A stretch of DNA of 64,000 bases from positions 2,046,001 through 2,110,000 of the forward strand of contig NZ_CP065373.1 in the NCBI RefSeq assembly GCF_015710575.1, written 5' to 3'. The stretch comes from Mycolicibacterium mengxianglii (lineage in GTDB: Bacteria > Actinomycetota > Actinomycetes > Mycobacteriales > Mycobacteriaceae). The position numbers and the translations under genes were made by a program. This document shows, piece after piece, positions 8,505 to 18,320 of this stretch. Positions within the stretch are counted from its first letter, which is position 1. Each line of letters starts with the position of its first letter. The notes below the pieces were generated by a model. That model worked only from the letters and a program-made list of their open reading frames with translations. It ran no database searches and was not told the origin of the DNA.

Positions 8505-10001
8505 ATGCAAAGGATCATCGGAACCGAGGTCGAGTACGGGATCTCCTCGCCGTCCGACCCGACCGCGAATCCGATCCTCACGTCCACGCAGGCGGTGCTG
8601 GCCTACGCGGCGGCCGCCGGGATCCAGCGCGCCAAGCGCACCCGCTGGGATTACGAGGTGGAATCCCCGCTGCGTGACGCCCGCGGGTTCGACCTCAGCC
8701 GCGCGTCCGGCCCGCCGCCGGTGGTCGACGCCGACGAGGTCGGCGCCGCCAACATGATCCTGACCAACGGTGCTCGGCTCTACGTCGACCACGCCCACCC
8801 GGAGTACTCCGCACCAGAGGTCACCGACCCGATGGACGCGGTGATCTGGGACAAAGCCGGCGAACGTGTCATGGAGGCCGCCGCGCGCCACGTCGCGAGC
8901 GTGCCTGGCGCGGCCAGGCTGCAGCTCTACAAGAACAACGTCGACGGCAAGGGCGCTTCCTACGGCACCCATGAGAACTATCTGATGAGCCGCCAGACGC
9001 CGTTCTCCGCGGTCATCGCCGGATTCACCCCGTTCCTGGTGTCGCGGCAGGTCGTCAGCGGATCCGGCCGGGTGGGCATCGGCCCCTCGGGTGACGAAGC
9101 GGGTTTCCAGCTCTCCCAGCGTGCCGACTACATCGAGGTCGAGGTCGGCCTCGAGACCACCCTCAAGCGCGGCATCATCAACACCCGCGACGAGCCGCAC
9201 GCCGACGCCGACAAGTACCGCCGGCTGCACGTCATCATCGGCGACGCCAACCTCGCCGAGACCTCGACTTACCTGAAGGTGGGTACGGCGTCACTGGTCC
9301 TGGACCTCATCGAGGAGGGTGTGGACCTTAGTGACCTGGCGCTGGCTCGGCCGGTCCACGCCGTCCACGTGATCAGCCGTGATCCCAGCCTGCGCGCCAC
9401 CGTCGCCATGGCCGATGGCCGCGAGTTGACCGCACTTGCACTGCAACGCATTTACCTGGACCGGGTGGCCAAGCTGGTGGACAGCCGCGATCCGGACCCG
9501 CGCGCGTCCCACGTGGTGGAGACGTGGGCGCGGGTGCTCGACCTGCTCGAACGGGATCCGATGGAATGCGCCGATCTGCTGGACTGGCCGGCCAAGCTGC
9601 GGCTGCTCGAGGGTTTCCGGCAGCGGGAGAACCTCGCCTGGTCGGCGCCGCGGTTGCACCTGGTGGACCTGCAGTACTCCGATGTGCGCCTCGACAAGGG
9701 TCTCTACAACCGGCTGGTGGCGCGTGGGTCGATGCAGCGGCTGGTGACCGAGCAGCAGGTACTCGACGCTGTGGACAACCCACCGACCGACACCCGTGCC
9801 TACTTCCGCGGTGAATGCCTGCGCCGCTTCGGCGCCGATATTGCCGCGGCCAGCTGGGATTCGGTGATCTTCGACCTCGGTGGGGACTCCCTGGTGCGGA
9901 TCCCGACGCTGGAGCCGCTGCGCGGCAGCAAAGCACACGTCGGCGCGCTGCTGGACTCGGTGGACAGCGCGGCCGAGCTGGTGGAGCAACTCACGAACTG
10001 A
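8505..10001 (+). CDS. dop: Pup deamidase/depupylase Dop
   Basis: The 498-residue protein is a clear Dop. It deamidates the C-terminal Gln of Pup to Glu and removes Pup from substrates. It shares the glutamine-synthetase-like fold with PafA: the N-terminal EVEYG strand carries ATP/Mg-binding residues, and Asp95 in [11 protein letters not shown] aligns with the catalytic aspartate. The following gene encodes a Pup ending in GGQ, which needs this deamidation. Start and length match mycobacterial Dop. The proteasomal ATPase gene mpa, usually nearby, is not in the window. Confidence 0.97.
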   Translation: MQRIIGTEVEYGISSPSDPTANPILTSTQAVLAYAAAAGIQRAKRTRWDYEVESPLRDARGFDLSRASGPPPVVDADEVGAANMILTNGARLYVDHAHPEYSAPEVTDPMDAVIWDKAGERVMEAAARHVASVPGAARLQLYKNNVDGKGASYGTHENYLMSRQTPFSAVIAGFTPFLVSRQVVSGSGRVGIGPSGDEAGFQLSQRADYIEVEVGLETTLKRGIINTRDEPHADADKYRRLHVIIGDANLAETSTYLKVGTASLVLDLIEEGVDLSDLALARPVHAVHVISRDPSLRATVAMADGRELTALALQRIYLDRVAKLVDSRDPDPRASHVVETWARVLDLLERDPMECADLLDWPAKLRLLEGFRQRENLAWSAPRLHLVDLQYSDVRLDKGLYNRLVARGSMQRLVTEQQVLDAVDNPPTDTRAYFRGECLRRFGADIAAASWDSVIFDLGGDSLVRIPTLEPLRGSKAHVGALLDSVDSAAELVEQLTN

Positions 10002-10077
10002 AGTCGAAGTCCGGTCTAAGCCCGGCATTCGACGAGCTGACCGGTACTGTGGAGGAACCTAGCAAGAGGAGGCAGCG

Positions 10078-10272
10078 ATGGCTCAGGAGCAGACCAAGCG
10101 TGGCGGTGGCGGCGGAGATGATGACGATGTCACCGGCAGCACGGCCGCAGGCCAGGAGCGTCGCGAGAAGCTGACCGAAGAGACCGACGACCTCCTCGAC
10201 GAGATCGACGACGTGCTGGAGGAGAACGCCGAGGACTTCGTGCGGGCGTACGTGCAAAAGGGTGGCCAGTGA
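10078..10272 (+). CDS. pup: Prokaryotic ubiquitin-like protein Pup
   Basis: The 64-residue acidic protein ends in Gly-Gly-Gln, the form that must be deamidated by Dop before PafA joins it to substrate lysines. The N-terminal third is disordered, with a Gly/Asp run. The C-terminal half (about residues 21-51) is the helix that binds the Mpa coiled coil. AAGAGGAGGC upstream of the ATG is a good ribosome binding site. Its stop overlaps the prcB start. Confidence 0.98.
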   Translation: MAQEQTKRGGGGGDDDDVTGSTAAGQERREKLTEETDDLLDEIDDVLEENAEDFVRAYVQKGGQ

Positions 10273-11138
10273 CCTGGCCGTTTCGCGACCGCTTGACCAG
10301 TTCACCTCTGTCCGATCTTTCGTCGTTCTCTGACTATCTGCGTCGCGAAGCGCCGCAGCTGCTGCCCACCGGGGGTGCCGAACCCGGCCGCCTGATCGGC
10401 AACGGCGCGGACCTGCCGCACGGCACCACCATCGTCGCTCTGAAATATCCCGGTGGCGTGCTCATCGCCGGTGACCGCCGGGCCACCCAGGGGCACATGA
10501 TCGCCAGCCGCGACGTGCAGAAGGTGTACATCACCGACGACTACACAGCCACCGGCATCGCGGGCACCGCGGCCATCGCTGTCGAGTTCGCCCGGTTGTA
10601 CGCCGTCGAGCTCGAACACTACGAGAAGCTCGAAGGTGTCCCGCTGACTTTCGCGGGCAAAGTGAACCGGCTGTCCATCATGGTCCGCGGCAACCTCGGT
10701 GCTGCGCTGCAGGGCTTTGTCGCGCTGCCGCTGCTGGTGGGTTACGACGTCGATGACCCGGACGCCGCAGGTGCCGGACGAATCGTGTCGTTTGACGCCG
10801 CCGGCGGCTGGAACTTCGAGGAAGAGGGCTACCAGTCGGTGGGCTCTGGTTCCATCTTCGCGAAATCGTCCATCAAGAAGCTGTACTCGCGGGTCACCGA
10901 TGCCGAGTCCGCACTGCGCGTAGCTGTCGAGGCGCTCTACGACGCCGCCGATGACGACTCGGCCACCGGCGGGCCGGACCTGGTGCGCGGTATCTATCCG
11001 ACGGCGGTGACGATCGGGGCCGAGGGCGCCGAGGACATCACCGAACAGCGGATCGCCGAGCTGGCCCGCGATGTGATCACAAGCCGTTCGCGCACAGACA
11101 CTTTCGGACCTGACGCTGGTGAGGCACCAATCGTATGA
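10269..11138 (+). CDS. prcB: 20S proteasome beta subunit PrcB
   Basis: The 289-residue protein has a 52-residue propeptide ending in His-Gly, followed by Thr53, the N-terminal nucleophile of the mature subunit ([11 protein letters not shown]). The remainder has the Ntn-hydrolase fold with a GDRRATQG segment. GTG at 10269 overlaps the pup stop, and its own stop overlaps the prcA start, so pup, prcB and prcA are translationally coupled. Two rings of seven form the catalytic chamber of the proteasome. Confidence 0.97.
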   Translation: MTWPFRDRLTSSPLSDLSSFSDYLRREAPQLLPTGGAEPGRLIGNGADLPHGTTIVALKYPGGVLIAGDRRATQGHMIASRDVQKVYITDDYTATGIAGTAAIAVEFARLYAVELEHYEKLEGVPLTFAGKVNRLSIMVRGNLGAALQGFVALPLLVGYDVDDPDAAGAGRIVSFDAAGGWNFEEEGYQSVGSGSIFAKSSIKKLYSRVTDAESALRVAVEALYDAADDDSATGGPDLVRGIYPTAVTIGAEGAEDITEQRIAELARDVITSRSRTDTFGPDAGEAPIV

Positions 11139-11869
11139 GTTTCCCGTATTTCATCTCGCCCGAACAGGCGATGCGCGAGCGCAGCGAGCTGGCCCGCAAA
11201 GGCATCTCGCGGGGCCGCAGTGTGGTGGCTCTGGCCTACGCCGACGGTGTGCTCTTCGTCGCCGAGAACCCGTCGCGGTCACTGCAGAAGGTGAGCGAAC
11301 TCTACGACCGGGTGGGCTTCGCCGCCGTCGGCCGCTTCAACGAGTTCGACAACCTGCGTCGCGGCGGTATCCAGTTCGCCGACACCCGCGGCTACGCCTA
11401 CGACCGTCGCGATGTGACCGGCCGCCAGTTGGCGAACGTGTACGCCCAGACCCTCGGCACCATCTTCACCGAACAGGCCAAGCCCTACGAGGTGGAACTC
11501 TGCGTCGCCGAGGTGGCGCACTACGGCGAGACCAAGGCACCCGAGCTGTACCGCATCACCTATGACGGATCCATTGCCGACGAGCCGCATTTCGTCGTGA
11601 TGGGCGGTACCACCGAGCCGATCGCGACGGCGCTCAAGGAGTCCTACGCCGAGAACGCGAGCCTCGCCGACGCGGTGACTGTCGCTGTCAACGCCCTGCA
11701 CGCGGGCGTCAACGGCGAACAGCGCACACTCGACGCTTCGATGCTGGAGGTGGCGATCCTCGACGTCAACCGGCCGCGACGGGCGTTCCGGCGGATCACC
11801 GGCCAGACATTGGAATCGCTACTGCCACAACGCGACGCGCAGCCCGAATCCGAGCCCGCCGCCGAGTAG
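11135..11869 (+). CDS. prcA: 20S proteasome alpha subunit PrcA
   Basis: The 244-residue subunit starts [13 protein letters not shown], the N-terminal gate segment typical of mycobacterial PrcA, and has the Ntn-hydrolase sandwich without a catalytic Thr. Alpha rings cap the beta rings and gate substrate entry. The tail is acidic and low in complexity (PESEPAAE). The ATG overlaps the prcB stop as ATGA. It converges on the next, minus-strand gene. Confidence 0.97.
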   Translation: MSFPYFISPEQAMRERSELARKGISRGRSVVALAYADGVLFVAENPSRSLQKVSELYDRVGFAAVGRFNEFDNLRRGGIQFADTRGYAYDRRDVTGRQLANVYAQTLGTIFTEQAKPYEVELCVAEVAHYGETKAPELYRITYDGSIADEPHFVVMGGTTEPIATALKESYAENASLADAVTVAVNALHAGVNGEQRTLDASMLEVAILDVNRPRRAFRRITGQTLESLLPQRDAQPESEPAAE

Positions 11870-11888
11870 TCCGGCCCCCGGCCACATC

Positions 11889-12983
11889 TCAGTCGGTGCC
11901 GGCGGTGCTGCCGCCCGAGCCGGTGTCGCTTGAGCTGTTGTCCGAGCCCTGGGCGTCCGAGCTGTTGTCCGAGTGGGTGTCAGTGTCGGTGTCGTGGTGG
12001 TCGGATGGGCTGTCGTCATCATCGTCGGACTCTTCAGAGTCTGCGGTGTCCGGCAGCGGCTTACCCAGGTGCCTGCGCCCGTGTGTGTCGCGGCCCGCGT
12101 CGCTGTCATCCTGATCGACATCGTCGGTTGAGGAGTGGGTTGGCGCGTCGGCCCGTGGTTCCGGGCCAGGTGTCCCGACGCTGTCATTGCGGCTGTACCC
12201 GGCATCCACTACCTGGCGCAGCGGGGTCTCGATGGCCTCGACGATCCGTTGGTCGACCCCGAGATCGCGCAGCGGCTGAAGCAGCGGAAGGTGTTCGGTC
12301 CCAATGAGATAGCTTGTTTCCCGGCCGCCGAGGCCATTGATCCTATCGGTGATCCTCTCGACGGGCACTTGGTCGAGGTCCACCTCATCGCCGTAGAACG
12401 GATGCACGTAGAGGATTCCGGCGATGGCGTTGGCCGTAGCGATGAGATTCAATGGCCGGTCCGGGAAGTCGGCGAATCCGTCGTACTCCCGGGTGATGAA
12501 AATCGTGTCGTACGGACTCTCGGGTGCGGGCCAGAAGGTGCCACCGAGGATCGGTAGGTGTATCCCGGGTAGCCTGCTGCCGAGGCCGGTCGGTGAACTC
12601 GGATCTCCGAATGCGATGAACGTGACGTCCGACCAGGCGGGGCGCTGCTCCTCCGGCATTGCCATGATCATCCGTTTGGCTTCCGAAATCGCAAGTGCGC
12701 CTTGAGAAATTCCGGCGATGCGGACCGGGCCTTCGGCATTGACGATGGTGTCCACAATCGCCTGGGCGCCGATTTTGATGGACATGTCCATCAGCACCAC
12801 GCTGTGGGGATAAACCAGTTCCCGTCCGCCCGCCACGATGCCGTGGGCGATGCCGTCGATCTCGGCATCGCTGAGGCTCATTCCCGGCAAGCCGGTTCCG
12901 CCGAGAACGTAGGTGGGCACAGGTGCGGGAGCGGGTGCCAACGCCAGTGCCGCGGCAAGAACGACAGCTGAGGTGGCGGGCAT
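11889..12983 (-). CDS. PE-PPE-domain serine hydrolase with acidic low-complexity tail
   Basis: The 364-residue protein begins with a short signal-like hydrophobic segment rich in Ala/Pro, then a PE-PPE domain (an alpha/beta hydrolase related to cutinases, known from mycobacterial PE/PPE proteins). The GISQGA elbow supplies the nucleophilic Ser, followed by FGDP and VHPFYGDEVD segments. No PE or PPE helical module precedes it, so it is a free-standing domain, probably exported. The last roughly 95 residues are Asp/Ser/Thr-rich (a DDDDD run and DTDTDT) and probably disordered. GAGGAG precedes the ATG. It lies in a region inserted between prcA and pafA. Confidence 0.8.
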   Translation of the reverse strand: MPATSAVVLAAALALAPAPAPVPTYVLGGTGLPGMSLSDAEIDGIAHGIVAGGRELVYPHSVVLMDMSIKIGAQAIVDTIVNAEGPVRIAGISQGALAISEAKRMIMAMPEEQRPAWSDVTFIAFGDPSSPTGLGSRLPGIHLPILGGTFWPAPESPYDTIFITREYDGFADFPDRPLNLIATANAIAGILYVHPFYGDEVDLDQVPVERITDRINGLGGRETSYLIGTEHLPLLQPLRDLGVDQRIVEAIETPLRQVVDAGYSRNDSVGTPGPEPRADAPTHSSTDDVDQDDSDAGRDTHGRRHLGKPLPDTADSEESDDDDDSPSDHHDTDTDTHSDNSSDAQGSDNSSSDTGSGGSTAGTD

Positions 12984-13396
12984 GGGTGAAACTCCTCGGG
13001 AAAAGTGGTGATACGGCGTGAATTGCCGAACCGGGTGGACCGCGCGCAGCGACGGCCGCCCTGATGTGGAAGATCCGCTGTTCTCAGCGATTTGCTGCTG
13101 GGGGCGGACATGTGTCAGCGCCCAACGTGATGTGCGCCGGGTGGGGAGAACGGGGATTTGGCTGTGTGCAGCTCTGGCGTCTGAGGGTCTCAGGCCCTCG
13201 TGGTGAAAATACGAATGCGCTCTGGCTGTTTCATCCCCCCGGGCGTTACAACTGGTCGGCGCCGTCAGTGACTGCGGCCGTTGGCGTAAGCGGACGACAG
13301 GTCCGCCAAGGGAGCTTAACTGACGCAGACGGTGTTTGCTGGGTACGGATGCGTGCATGTGCTGTGACCGAAACGCTCGTGCCCGTGCGCGCGCCA
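12984..13396. other. Non-coding gap of about 410 bases
   Basis: No convincing gene is visible on either strand. Open frames here lack family features and ribosome sites. The left end should hold the promoter of the minus-strand PE-PPE-domain gene. A weak hairpin GAGGG-N7-CCCTC at 13183-13199 has no T-tract. The right side abuts a decayed AraC gene, so part of the gap may be eroded coding sequence. Confidence 0.5.
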
Positions 13397-13665
13397 TCAC
13401 AACCGCGCTGCTGCGTTCGGTCGATACGAGCCCGGTGTTGCGCCGGCCCAGCGGCGGAACGCGCGTCGAAATGCGCTCGCCTCAGAGAAGCCGAGCCGGG
13501 CAGACAGGGCGTCGATGGTCTCGTGTCCGCGGGGCGAGGTTGGTGAGCGCTTCGCTGTACCAGCGGTGCACGCAGGTGCCGGCTGTCGAAGGTCAGGGCC
13601 GATTGCGCGGCGCCGAACGCCGGAGCGACGCCGTAGACGTCCAGGTACTCCGAAGCCTCCACCGG
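13397..13665 (-). pseudogene. AraC-family regulator remnant, frameshifted and internally deleted
   Basis: Two pieces of one AraC/XylS regulator survive in different minus-strand frames. The upstream piece (near 13650-13560) reads DVYGVAPAFGAAQSALTFDS, typical of the AraC N-terminal sensor domain. The downstream piece (about 13515-13397) reads ETIDALSARLGFSEASAF and then FRRWAGATPGSYRP, the second helix-turn-helix and end of an AraC DNA-binding domain. The connecting part, about 100 residues in intact homologues, is missing, and the frame shifts between the pieces. No start codon or N-terminal half is present. It cannot make a working regulator. Confidence 0.75.
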
Positions 13666-13691
13666 AGCGGAAGATCAACGCTGCCGGGCGG

Positions 13692-15509
13692 TCAGCGCCC
13701 GGGGCGTACCCGTGTGACCGACCCGGTTCCGACGCCCGCGATATCGAGTTCGCCCCAGTCTCCGGAGATCACCGCCAGGATGTTGTGCCAGGCATCTGAC
13801 GGCTCGTTGACCACTGCGCTGTGTGCGGCCGGGCCGGCCATCAGGCTGCCGTCGAGGCGACGACCGGTGTTCAGCCGGATCACGCCGGGCATGACGTCGG
13901 GGTCGGCGCCGTGGGGACTGATCGACAGGCCCTGCACCGCCTCGATCGGATCGCCGGGAGCCGTCATCGAGAAGCGCCGCACGTCGGGATTGCGGTTGTG
14001 CCAGTCGCCGGGATCATCGACTCCCACACCGGATCCGGCGGCGGCGACGTAGAAAGTGCGATCAGCGGTGAGGCCCAGTTCTTCGGCTGTGCCGAGGATC
14101 GAACCTCCGTAGGAGTGGCCGATGTAGGTGACCGGGATGTCCCGGCCGGTGGCAGCGACGGTGCGCTCGACGTCTTCGCTGAAGGCGACCAGTCGCGGTG
14201 CCATATCGAGTGCGTAGGTTGGCTTTCCGGCATCGATCACCCCCGCCACCAGATCGCCGGCCGGGAACCGGCCGCCAAGGTAGGTGAGCATCGCAACCTC
14301 ACCGTGGCTGGCGGTGACGAACCGCCGGGAGGTCTCGGTGTCGGCGGCCGAGTCGGCGATGGTGGTGTTCAACCCCGGAATGAACACCCCAAGACCGGTG
14401 GCCGTGGCCAGGTCGCCGGTGAGTTCGACGAAACAGGAGCGGCCGGGGTCGAAGGCAATGATCTGCCGGGCCACTTCATTGTCCGTGCGCGCCGTGGGGT
14501 CCGGCACGTCGGCCAGCAGGCCTTCATAGAAGCTGATGCGCGCGTTGGCTTCTCGGTCATGGGCGGTGACGACCTCGGCCCGCACGGCGGGGTCGGCGTG
14601 CGCTGCCAGCCACACCCGCTCGGCGCTGCCGGGATCGAGACCGATTCCCGCAGCGAACATGCGGCGCACCTTGTCCTCATCGGGCATGTCGACGATCGCG
14701 CGCTGCGCCAGGATCGCATCGGCGATGTTGATCCGATTGGCGGCCACCCGCATGGGCCACGGCACCCCATCGGTGTTGCCCACCTGCCGGGGCGCGGCTT
14801 CGATCAGCCGCCGGCGCTCGTCGGCGGTCATCGCGGCCAGTTGTTCGCCGATGCGGTCCTGGCTCATCGTGGACCACGCGGCCGCCACCTCGGCCGGTGT
14901 CATTGCCCAGGCTCCGGACGGGGTGGTGGCAGGTGGCCCGGTCGCCTGGCCGGCGCCGAATGCAGAGTCGCCGAATGCAGAGTCGCCGAATGCAGAGTCG
15001 ATGTCGCGGGCTGTCTGGGCATCGGCAGCGCCGAGCTTGTCCAGGGCGGTCACCAGGGTGTCGGTGAGTTCTGCTGTGCGCGTTGCCATCATCATGCGGG
15101 CGGTGGCGTCGTCGCCGCCGCACAGCACGCGAACCAGGTCCGGCGCCGCCGCGGGGGTGGCCACGGTCCCGTCATCGCCCACGCCGTACCCGAGTGTTCG
15201 CGCGTGCTCAGCCGCGACGAGTGCCTGGTCCCGGGCCTCGTTGATCTGGCGGGCACCATCGCGAGCTGCAGCGGCCGCGGCGATCAGCGCCCGCGCCAGT
15301 GCCCGTCCCGGAGAGGTGATCGCGTCGATCCTGGCGCGGGCCTCGTCGGCGGCCGACCCGGACCAGAAATCCCCGGTGGCCAGCACCTGGCGAGCGGCGT
15401 CGTCGATTTCGATCTGCAACCGACCCGCGGCCCGGTTCCAGGCCTGTGCCACCTCGGTGAGTGCGTCAGGACGCCAACTCTGCGCCTGCGGGAGGGTGGG
15501 GCGTGACAT
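13692..15509 (-). CDS. DUF1023-type alpha/beta hydrolase with WXG100-like N-terminal region
   Basis: The 605-residue protein has a helical N-terminal region (about residues 1-150) with a [10 protein letters not shown] turn resembling WXG100-type secreted proteins. A C-terminal alpha/beta hydrolase follows, whose elbow YIGHSYGGS supplies the Ser nucleophile (GxSxG). This DUF1023 architecture is common in actinobacteria, but substrates are unknown. An esterase or lipase acting at the envelope is plausible. Three perfect 15-base repeats encode repeated AFGDS near residues 170-184. It starts 12 bases after the stop of the small upstream gene on the same strand. Confidence 0.8.
   Translation of the reverse strand: MSRPTLPQAQSWRPDALTEVAQAWNRAAGRLQIEIDDAARQVLATGDFWSGSAADEARARIDAITSPGRALARALIAAAAAARDGARQINEARDQALVAAEHARTLGYGVGDDGTVATPAAAPDLVRVLCGGDDATARMMMATRTAELTDTLVTALDKLGAADAQTARDIDSAFGDSAFGDSAFGAGQATGPPATTPSGAWAMTPAEVAAAWSTMSQDRIGEQLAAMTADERRRLIEAAPRQVGNTDGVPWPMRVAANRINIADAILAQRAIVDMPDEDKVRRMFAAGIGLDPGSAERVWLAAHADPAVRAEVVTAHDREANARISFYEGLLADVPDPTARTDNEVARQIIAFDPGRSCFVELTGDLATATGLGVFIPGLNTTIADSAADTETSRRFVTASHGEVAMLTYLGGRFPAGDLVAGVIDAGKPTYALDMAPRLVAFSEDVERTVAATGRDIPVTYIGHSYGGSILGTAEELGLTADRTFYVAAAGSGVGVDDPGDWHNRNPDVRRFSMTAPGDPIEAVQGLSISPHGADPDVMPGVIRLNTGRRLDGSLMAGPAAHSAVVNEPSDAWHNILAVISGDWGELDIAGVGTGSVTRVRPGR
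14956..15000. repeat. Three perfect 15-base tandem repeats inside the DUF1023 gene
   Basis: The unit CCGAATGCAGAGTCG occurs three times head to tail without a mismatch. On the coding (minus) strand each unit adds five residues of an AFGDS repeat between the helical and hydrolase regions. Unit length is a multiple of three, so copy-number change would keep the frame. Confidence 0.95.
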
Positions 15510-15521
15510 GACGGAGGCAGG

Positions 15522-15794
15522 TCACAACCGCGAGGCGTTATCCCGGTCGGCATTCACCAAGGCGTCCGCCGAGTTCCGTGCGGCGCTCGCCCAGCCGTGC
15601 AGGTCGGTAGCCAATTGCCGGACCTGGGCCGCCGCTCCCGGCGGGCCGGCCAGCGCACCGACAGCGGAACCACGCAGTGCACCGGGATCCGGCCCGGGAA
15701 CCGGGCAGCCGGCGAGTGCGTCGGCGGCTTGTTCGAGGTGATCGGCGACGGCGCGCAACCGACCCGGGTCCACGGTCACAGGCAATTCGGTCAT
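15522..15794 (-). CDS. EspC-like small type VII-associated protein (PF10824-like)
   Basis: The roughly 90-residue helical protein opens with [20 protein letters not shown], like the ESX-associated EspC/DUF2580 family. A Gly/Pro turn lies near the middle, and the second half is helical. ATG at 15794 is preferred over an in-frame start at 15809. It is encoded just upstream of the WXG100-like hydrolase, so the two may be partners for type VII export. That pairing is inferred from neighbourhood and length. Confidence 0.6.
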   Translation of the reverse strand: MTELPVTVDPGRLRAVADHLEQAADALAGCPVPGPDPGALRGSAVGALAGPPGAAAQVRQLATDLHGWASAARNSADALVNADRDNASRL

Positions 15795-15907
15795 GGCGCA
15801 TGGTGGCACCGTGGCGCGGCCCGCCGCCGTCCGTTATCCACAGCCGTCCGTTACCCACAGGATGATGCATCCGGCGCGCTTGCCCACCGCCGCGAGCACT
15901 CAACAAG

Positions 15908-15913
15908 TACGCT
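15908..15913 (+). promoter_or_regulatory. Candidate -10 element, leaderless pafA transcript
   Basis: TACGCT matches TANNNT and ends seven bases before the GTG of pafA at 15921. No ribosome binding site is visible. It supports GTG at 15921 as the start. Confidence 0.45.
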
Positions 15914-15920
15914 CGAACAC

Positions 15921-17279
15921 GTGCAGCGACGAATCATGGGAATCGAAACTGAATTCGGTGTCACCTGCACGTTCCACGGCCATCGACGGCTCTCGCCGGA
16001 CGAGGTGGCCCGCTACCTGTTCCGGCGGGTGGTGTCCTGGGGCCGCAGTTCGAACGTCTTCCTCCGCAATGGCGCACGGCTCTATCTGGACGTCGGCAGC
16101 CATCCCGAGTACGCCACCGCTGAATGCGACAGCCTGATCCAGCTCGTCACCCACGATCGTGCTGGTGAGCGGGTGCTCGAAGATCTGCTGATCGATGCCG
16201 AGCAACGGCTGGCCGACGAGGGTATCGGCGGTGACATCTACCTGTTCAAGAACAACACCGATTCCGCAGGCAACTCCTACGGGTGCCACGAGAACTACCT
16301 GATCGTGCGCGCCGGCGAGTTCTCCCGGATCTCCGATGTGCTGCTGCCGTTCCTGGTGACCCGTCAACTGATCTGTGGCGCAGGCAAGGTCCTGCAGACA
16401 CCGAAAGCGGCCACCTTCTGCCTGTCCCAACGTGCCGAACACATTTGGGAAGGCGTCTCCAGCGCCACCACCCGGTCACGCCCCATCATCAACACCCGCG
16501 ACGAGCCGCACGCCGACGCCGAGAAGTACCGCCGGCTGCACGTCATCGTCGGTGACTCCAACATGAGCGAGTCCACGACAATGCTCAAGGTCGGCACCGC
16601 GGCACTGGTGCTGGAGATGATCGAAGCCGGCGTCCCGTTCCGGGACTTCTCCCTGGACAACCCGATCCGCGCGATCCGCGAGGTCAGCCACGACTTGACG
16701 GGTCGTCGCCCGGTGCGGCTGGCCGGCGGCCGGCAGGCCAGCGCCTTGGACATTCAGCGTGAGTACTACTCCCGTGCGGTCGAGCACCTGCAGACCCGCG
16801 AACCCAACCCGCAGGTCGAACAGGTGGTTGATCTCTGGGGCCGCCAACTGGACGCGGTGGAGAGCCAGGACTTCGCAAAGGTCGACACCGAGATCGACTG
16901 GGTGATCAAGCGCAAGCTGTTCCAGCGCTACCAGGACCGCTACAACATGGACCTGTCCGATCCCAAGATCAGCCAGCTCGACCTGGCATACCACGACATC
17001 AAACGCGGCCGTGGGGTGTTCGACCTGCTGCAGCGCAAGGGCCTGGCCGCGCGGATCACCACCGACGAGGAAATCGACGACGCCGTCGAGACGCCGCCGC
17101 AGACCACCCGCGCCAAACTCCGCGGTGAGTTCATCACCGCCGCCCAGGAGGCGGGCCGCGATTTCACCGTCGACTGGGTGCACCTCAAGCTCAACGACCA
17201 GGCTCAGCGCACCGTGCTGTGCAAGGACCCGTTCCGGGCGGTTGACGAGCGAGTGAAGCGGCTGATCGCGTCAATGTAA
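15921..17279 (+). CDS. pafA: Pup-protein ligase PafA
   Basis: The 452-residue enzyme ligates deamidated Pup to lysines of target proteins, using ATP. It is a glutamine-synthetase-like enzyme: ETEFG near residues 9-13 supplies Mg-ATP ligands, and Asp57 in [15 protein letters not shown] is the catalytic aspartate position. GTG at 15921 gives the N-terminus [13 protein letters not shown], expected for PafA. The frame is open further upstream but crosses the opposing small gene. It leads the pafA-pafB-pafC series. Confidence 0.97.
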   Translation: MQRRIMGIETEFGVTCTFHGHRRLSPDEVARYLFRRVVSWGRSSNVFLRNGARLYLDVGSHPEYATAECDSLIQLVTHDRAGERVLEDLLIDAEQRLADEGIGGDIYLFKNNTDSAGNSYGCHENYLIVRAGEFSRISDVLLPFLVTRQLICGAGKVLQTPKAATFCLSQRAEHIWEGVSSATTRSRPIINTRDEPHADAEKYRRLHVIVGDSNMSESTTMLKVGTAALVLEMIEAGVPFRDFSLDNPIRAIREVSHDLTGRRPVRLAGGRQASALDIQREYYSRAVEHLQTREPNPQVEQVVDLWGRQLDAVESQDFAKVDTEIDWVIKRKLFQRYQDRYNMDLSDPKISQLDLAYHDIKRGRGVFDLLQRKGLAARITTDEEIDDAVETPPQTTRAKLRGEFITAAQEAGRDFTVDWVHLKLNDQAQRTVLCKDPFRAVDERVKRLIASM

Positions 17280-17300
17280 GCCCGACACGGGTGTGACATC

Positions 17301-17306
17301 TAAGGT
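17301..17306 (+). promoter_or_regulatory. Candidate -10 element, leaderless pafB transcript
   Basis: TAAGGT fits TANNNT and ends six bases before the GTG of pafB at 17313, within the 33-base gap after pafA. pafBC may therefore have their own promoter besides read-through from pafA. Confidence 0.45.
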
Positions 17307-17312
17307 CGTCGG

Positions 17313-18320
17313 GTGGGGATCTCCAAAGTAGAACGCCTGATGAACCTCGTCATCGCGTTGTTGTCAACGCAGGGTTACATCACGGCCGAACGAATCCGGC
17401 GCAGCGTGGCCGGGTACACCGACAGCCCCAGCGACGAAGCGTTCTCCCGGATGTTCGAACGCGACAAGAACGAGCTTCGCGACCTGGGAATCCCGCTCGA
17501 GACCGGCCGCGTTTCCTCGTTCGACCCCACCGAGGGGTACCGGATCAACCGGCAGGCGTACGCACTGCCGGACATCGAACTCAGCGCCGACGAGGCCGCG
17601 GCCGTCGCCGTGGCCACCCAGCTGTGGGAATCACCCGAATTGGCCACCGCCACCCAGGGCGCACTGCTGAAACTGCGTGCGGCCGGCGTCGACGTCGACG
17701 CTGCCGACAGCGCCGTGGCGATCTCCAGCGCGGCCGGACTGCCCGGCCTGCGGGGTTCCGAAGAGGCGCTGGGAGTGCTGCTGTCGGCGATCAACGCCGG
17801 CCGCGCGGTGCAGTTTCCGCACCGTGCCTCACGCGCGGACCCCTTTACCGTCCGCACGGTCGAACCGTGGGGAGTGGTCACAGTGAACCGGCGCTGGTAT
17901 CTCGTCGGCCACGACCGGGACCGTGACGCGACCAGGACATTCCGGCTGTCCAGGATCGGCAACGACGTCAAGGAGGTCGGCCCCGAGTGCGCGGTCACCC
18001 GACCCGACGGCGTCGATCTGCGCGAGATCGTCACCAAGGTCGTCGGCGAGACGCCCAGCGGTCTGCTGGCCCGGGTCTGGGTTGCCGACGGTCGCGCCAC
18101 CGCGTTGCGACGCGCTGGCACGACGGTCGGGCGATACGACCTGGGCGGGCGCGCCGGGGAGATCCTGGAACTCGACATCGGCTGGCGGGACCGCCTGGCC
18201 CGCGATATCGCCGGCTACGGTGCCGACGCCGTGGTCCTGGAACCGGCCGCGCTGCGGGACGAAGTGCTGGATCGGCTGCGTGCCCAGGCCGGGGCGGCAA
18301 CCGGGGCGGCGGCATCGTGA
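17313..18320 (+). CDS. pafB: WYL-domain transcriptional activator PafB
   Basis: The 335-residue protein has an N-terminal winged helix-turn-helix (about residues 1-75), a central helical part and a WYL domain (about residues 150-225, RWYLVGHDRDRDATRTFRLS) with a C-terminal WCX-like extension. In mycobacteria PafB and PafC form a complex that activates LexA/RecA-independent DNA-damage genes. Start and stop spacing show coupling, with the pafC GTG overlapping its TGA. Confidence 0.95.
   Translation: MGISKVERLMNLVIALLSTQGYITAERIRRSVAGYTDSPSDEAFSRMFERDKNELRDLGIPLETGRVSSFDPTEGYRINRQAYALPDIELSADEAAAVAVATQLWESPELATATQGALLKLRAAGVDVDAADSAVAISSAAGLPGLRGSEEALGVLLSAINAGRAVQFPHRASRADPFTVRTVEPWGVVTVNRRWYLVGHDRDRDATRTFRLSRIGNDVKEVGPECAVTRPDGVDLREIVTKVVGETPSGLLARVWVADGRATALRRAGTTVGRYDLGGRAGEILELDIGWRDRLARDIAGYGADAVVLEPAALRDEVLDRLRAQAGAATGAAAS

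Noticed and set aside
8457..9230. N-terminal extension of the amidohydrolase over dop
   Set aside because: The frame stays open, but it lies antisense to dop, and the conserved enzyme begins at 8456 or 8447.
13183..13199. Hairpin GAGGG-N7-CCCTC as a terminator
   Set aside because: Five-base arms, a wide loop and no T-tract; chance is likely.
13821..15506. Open frame of 561 codons opposite the DUF1023 hydrolase
   Set aside because: The opposite strand carries a clear hydrolase with a GHSYGG elbow. The antisense product has no family features.
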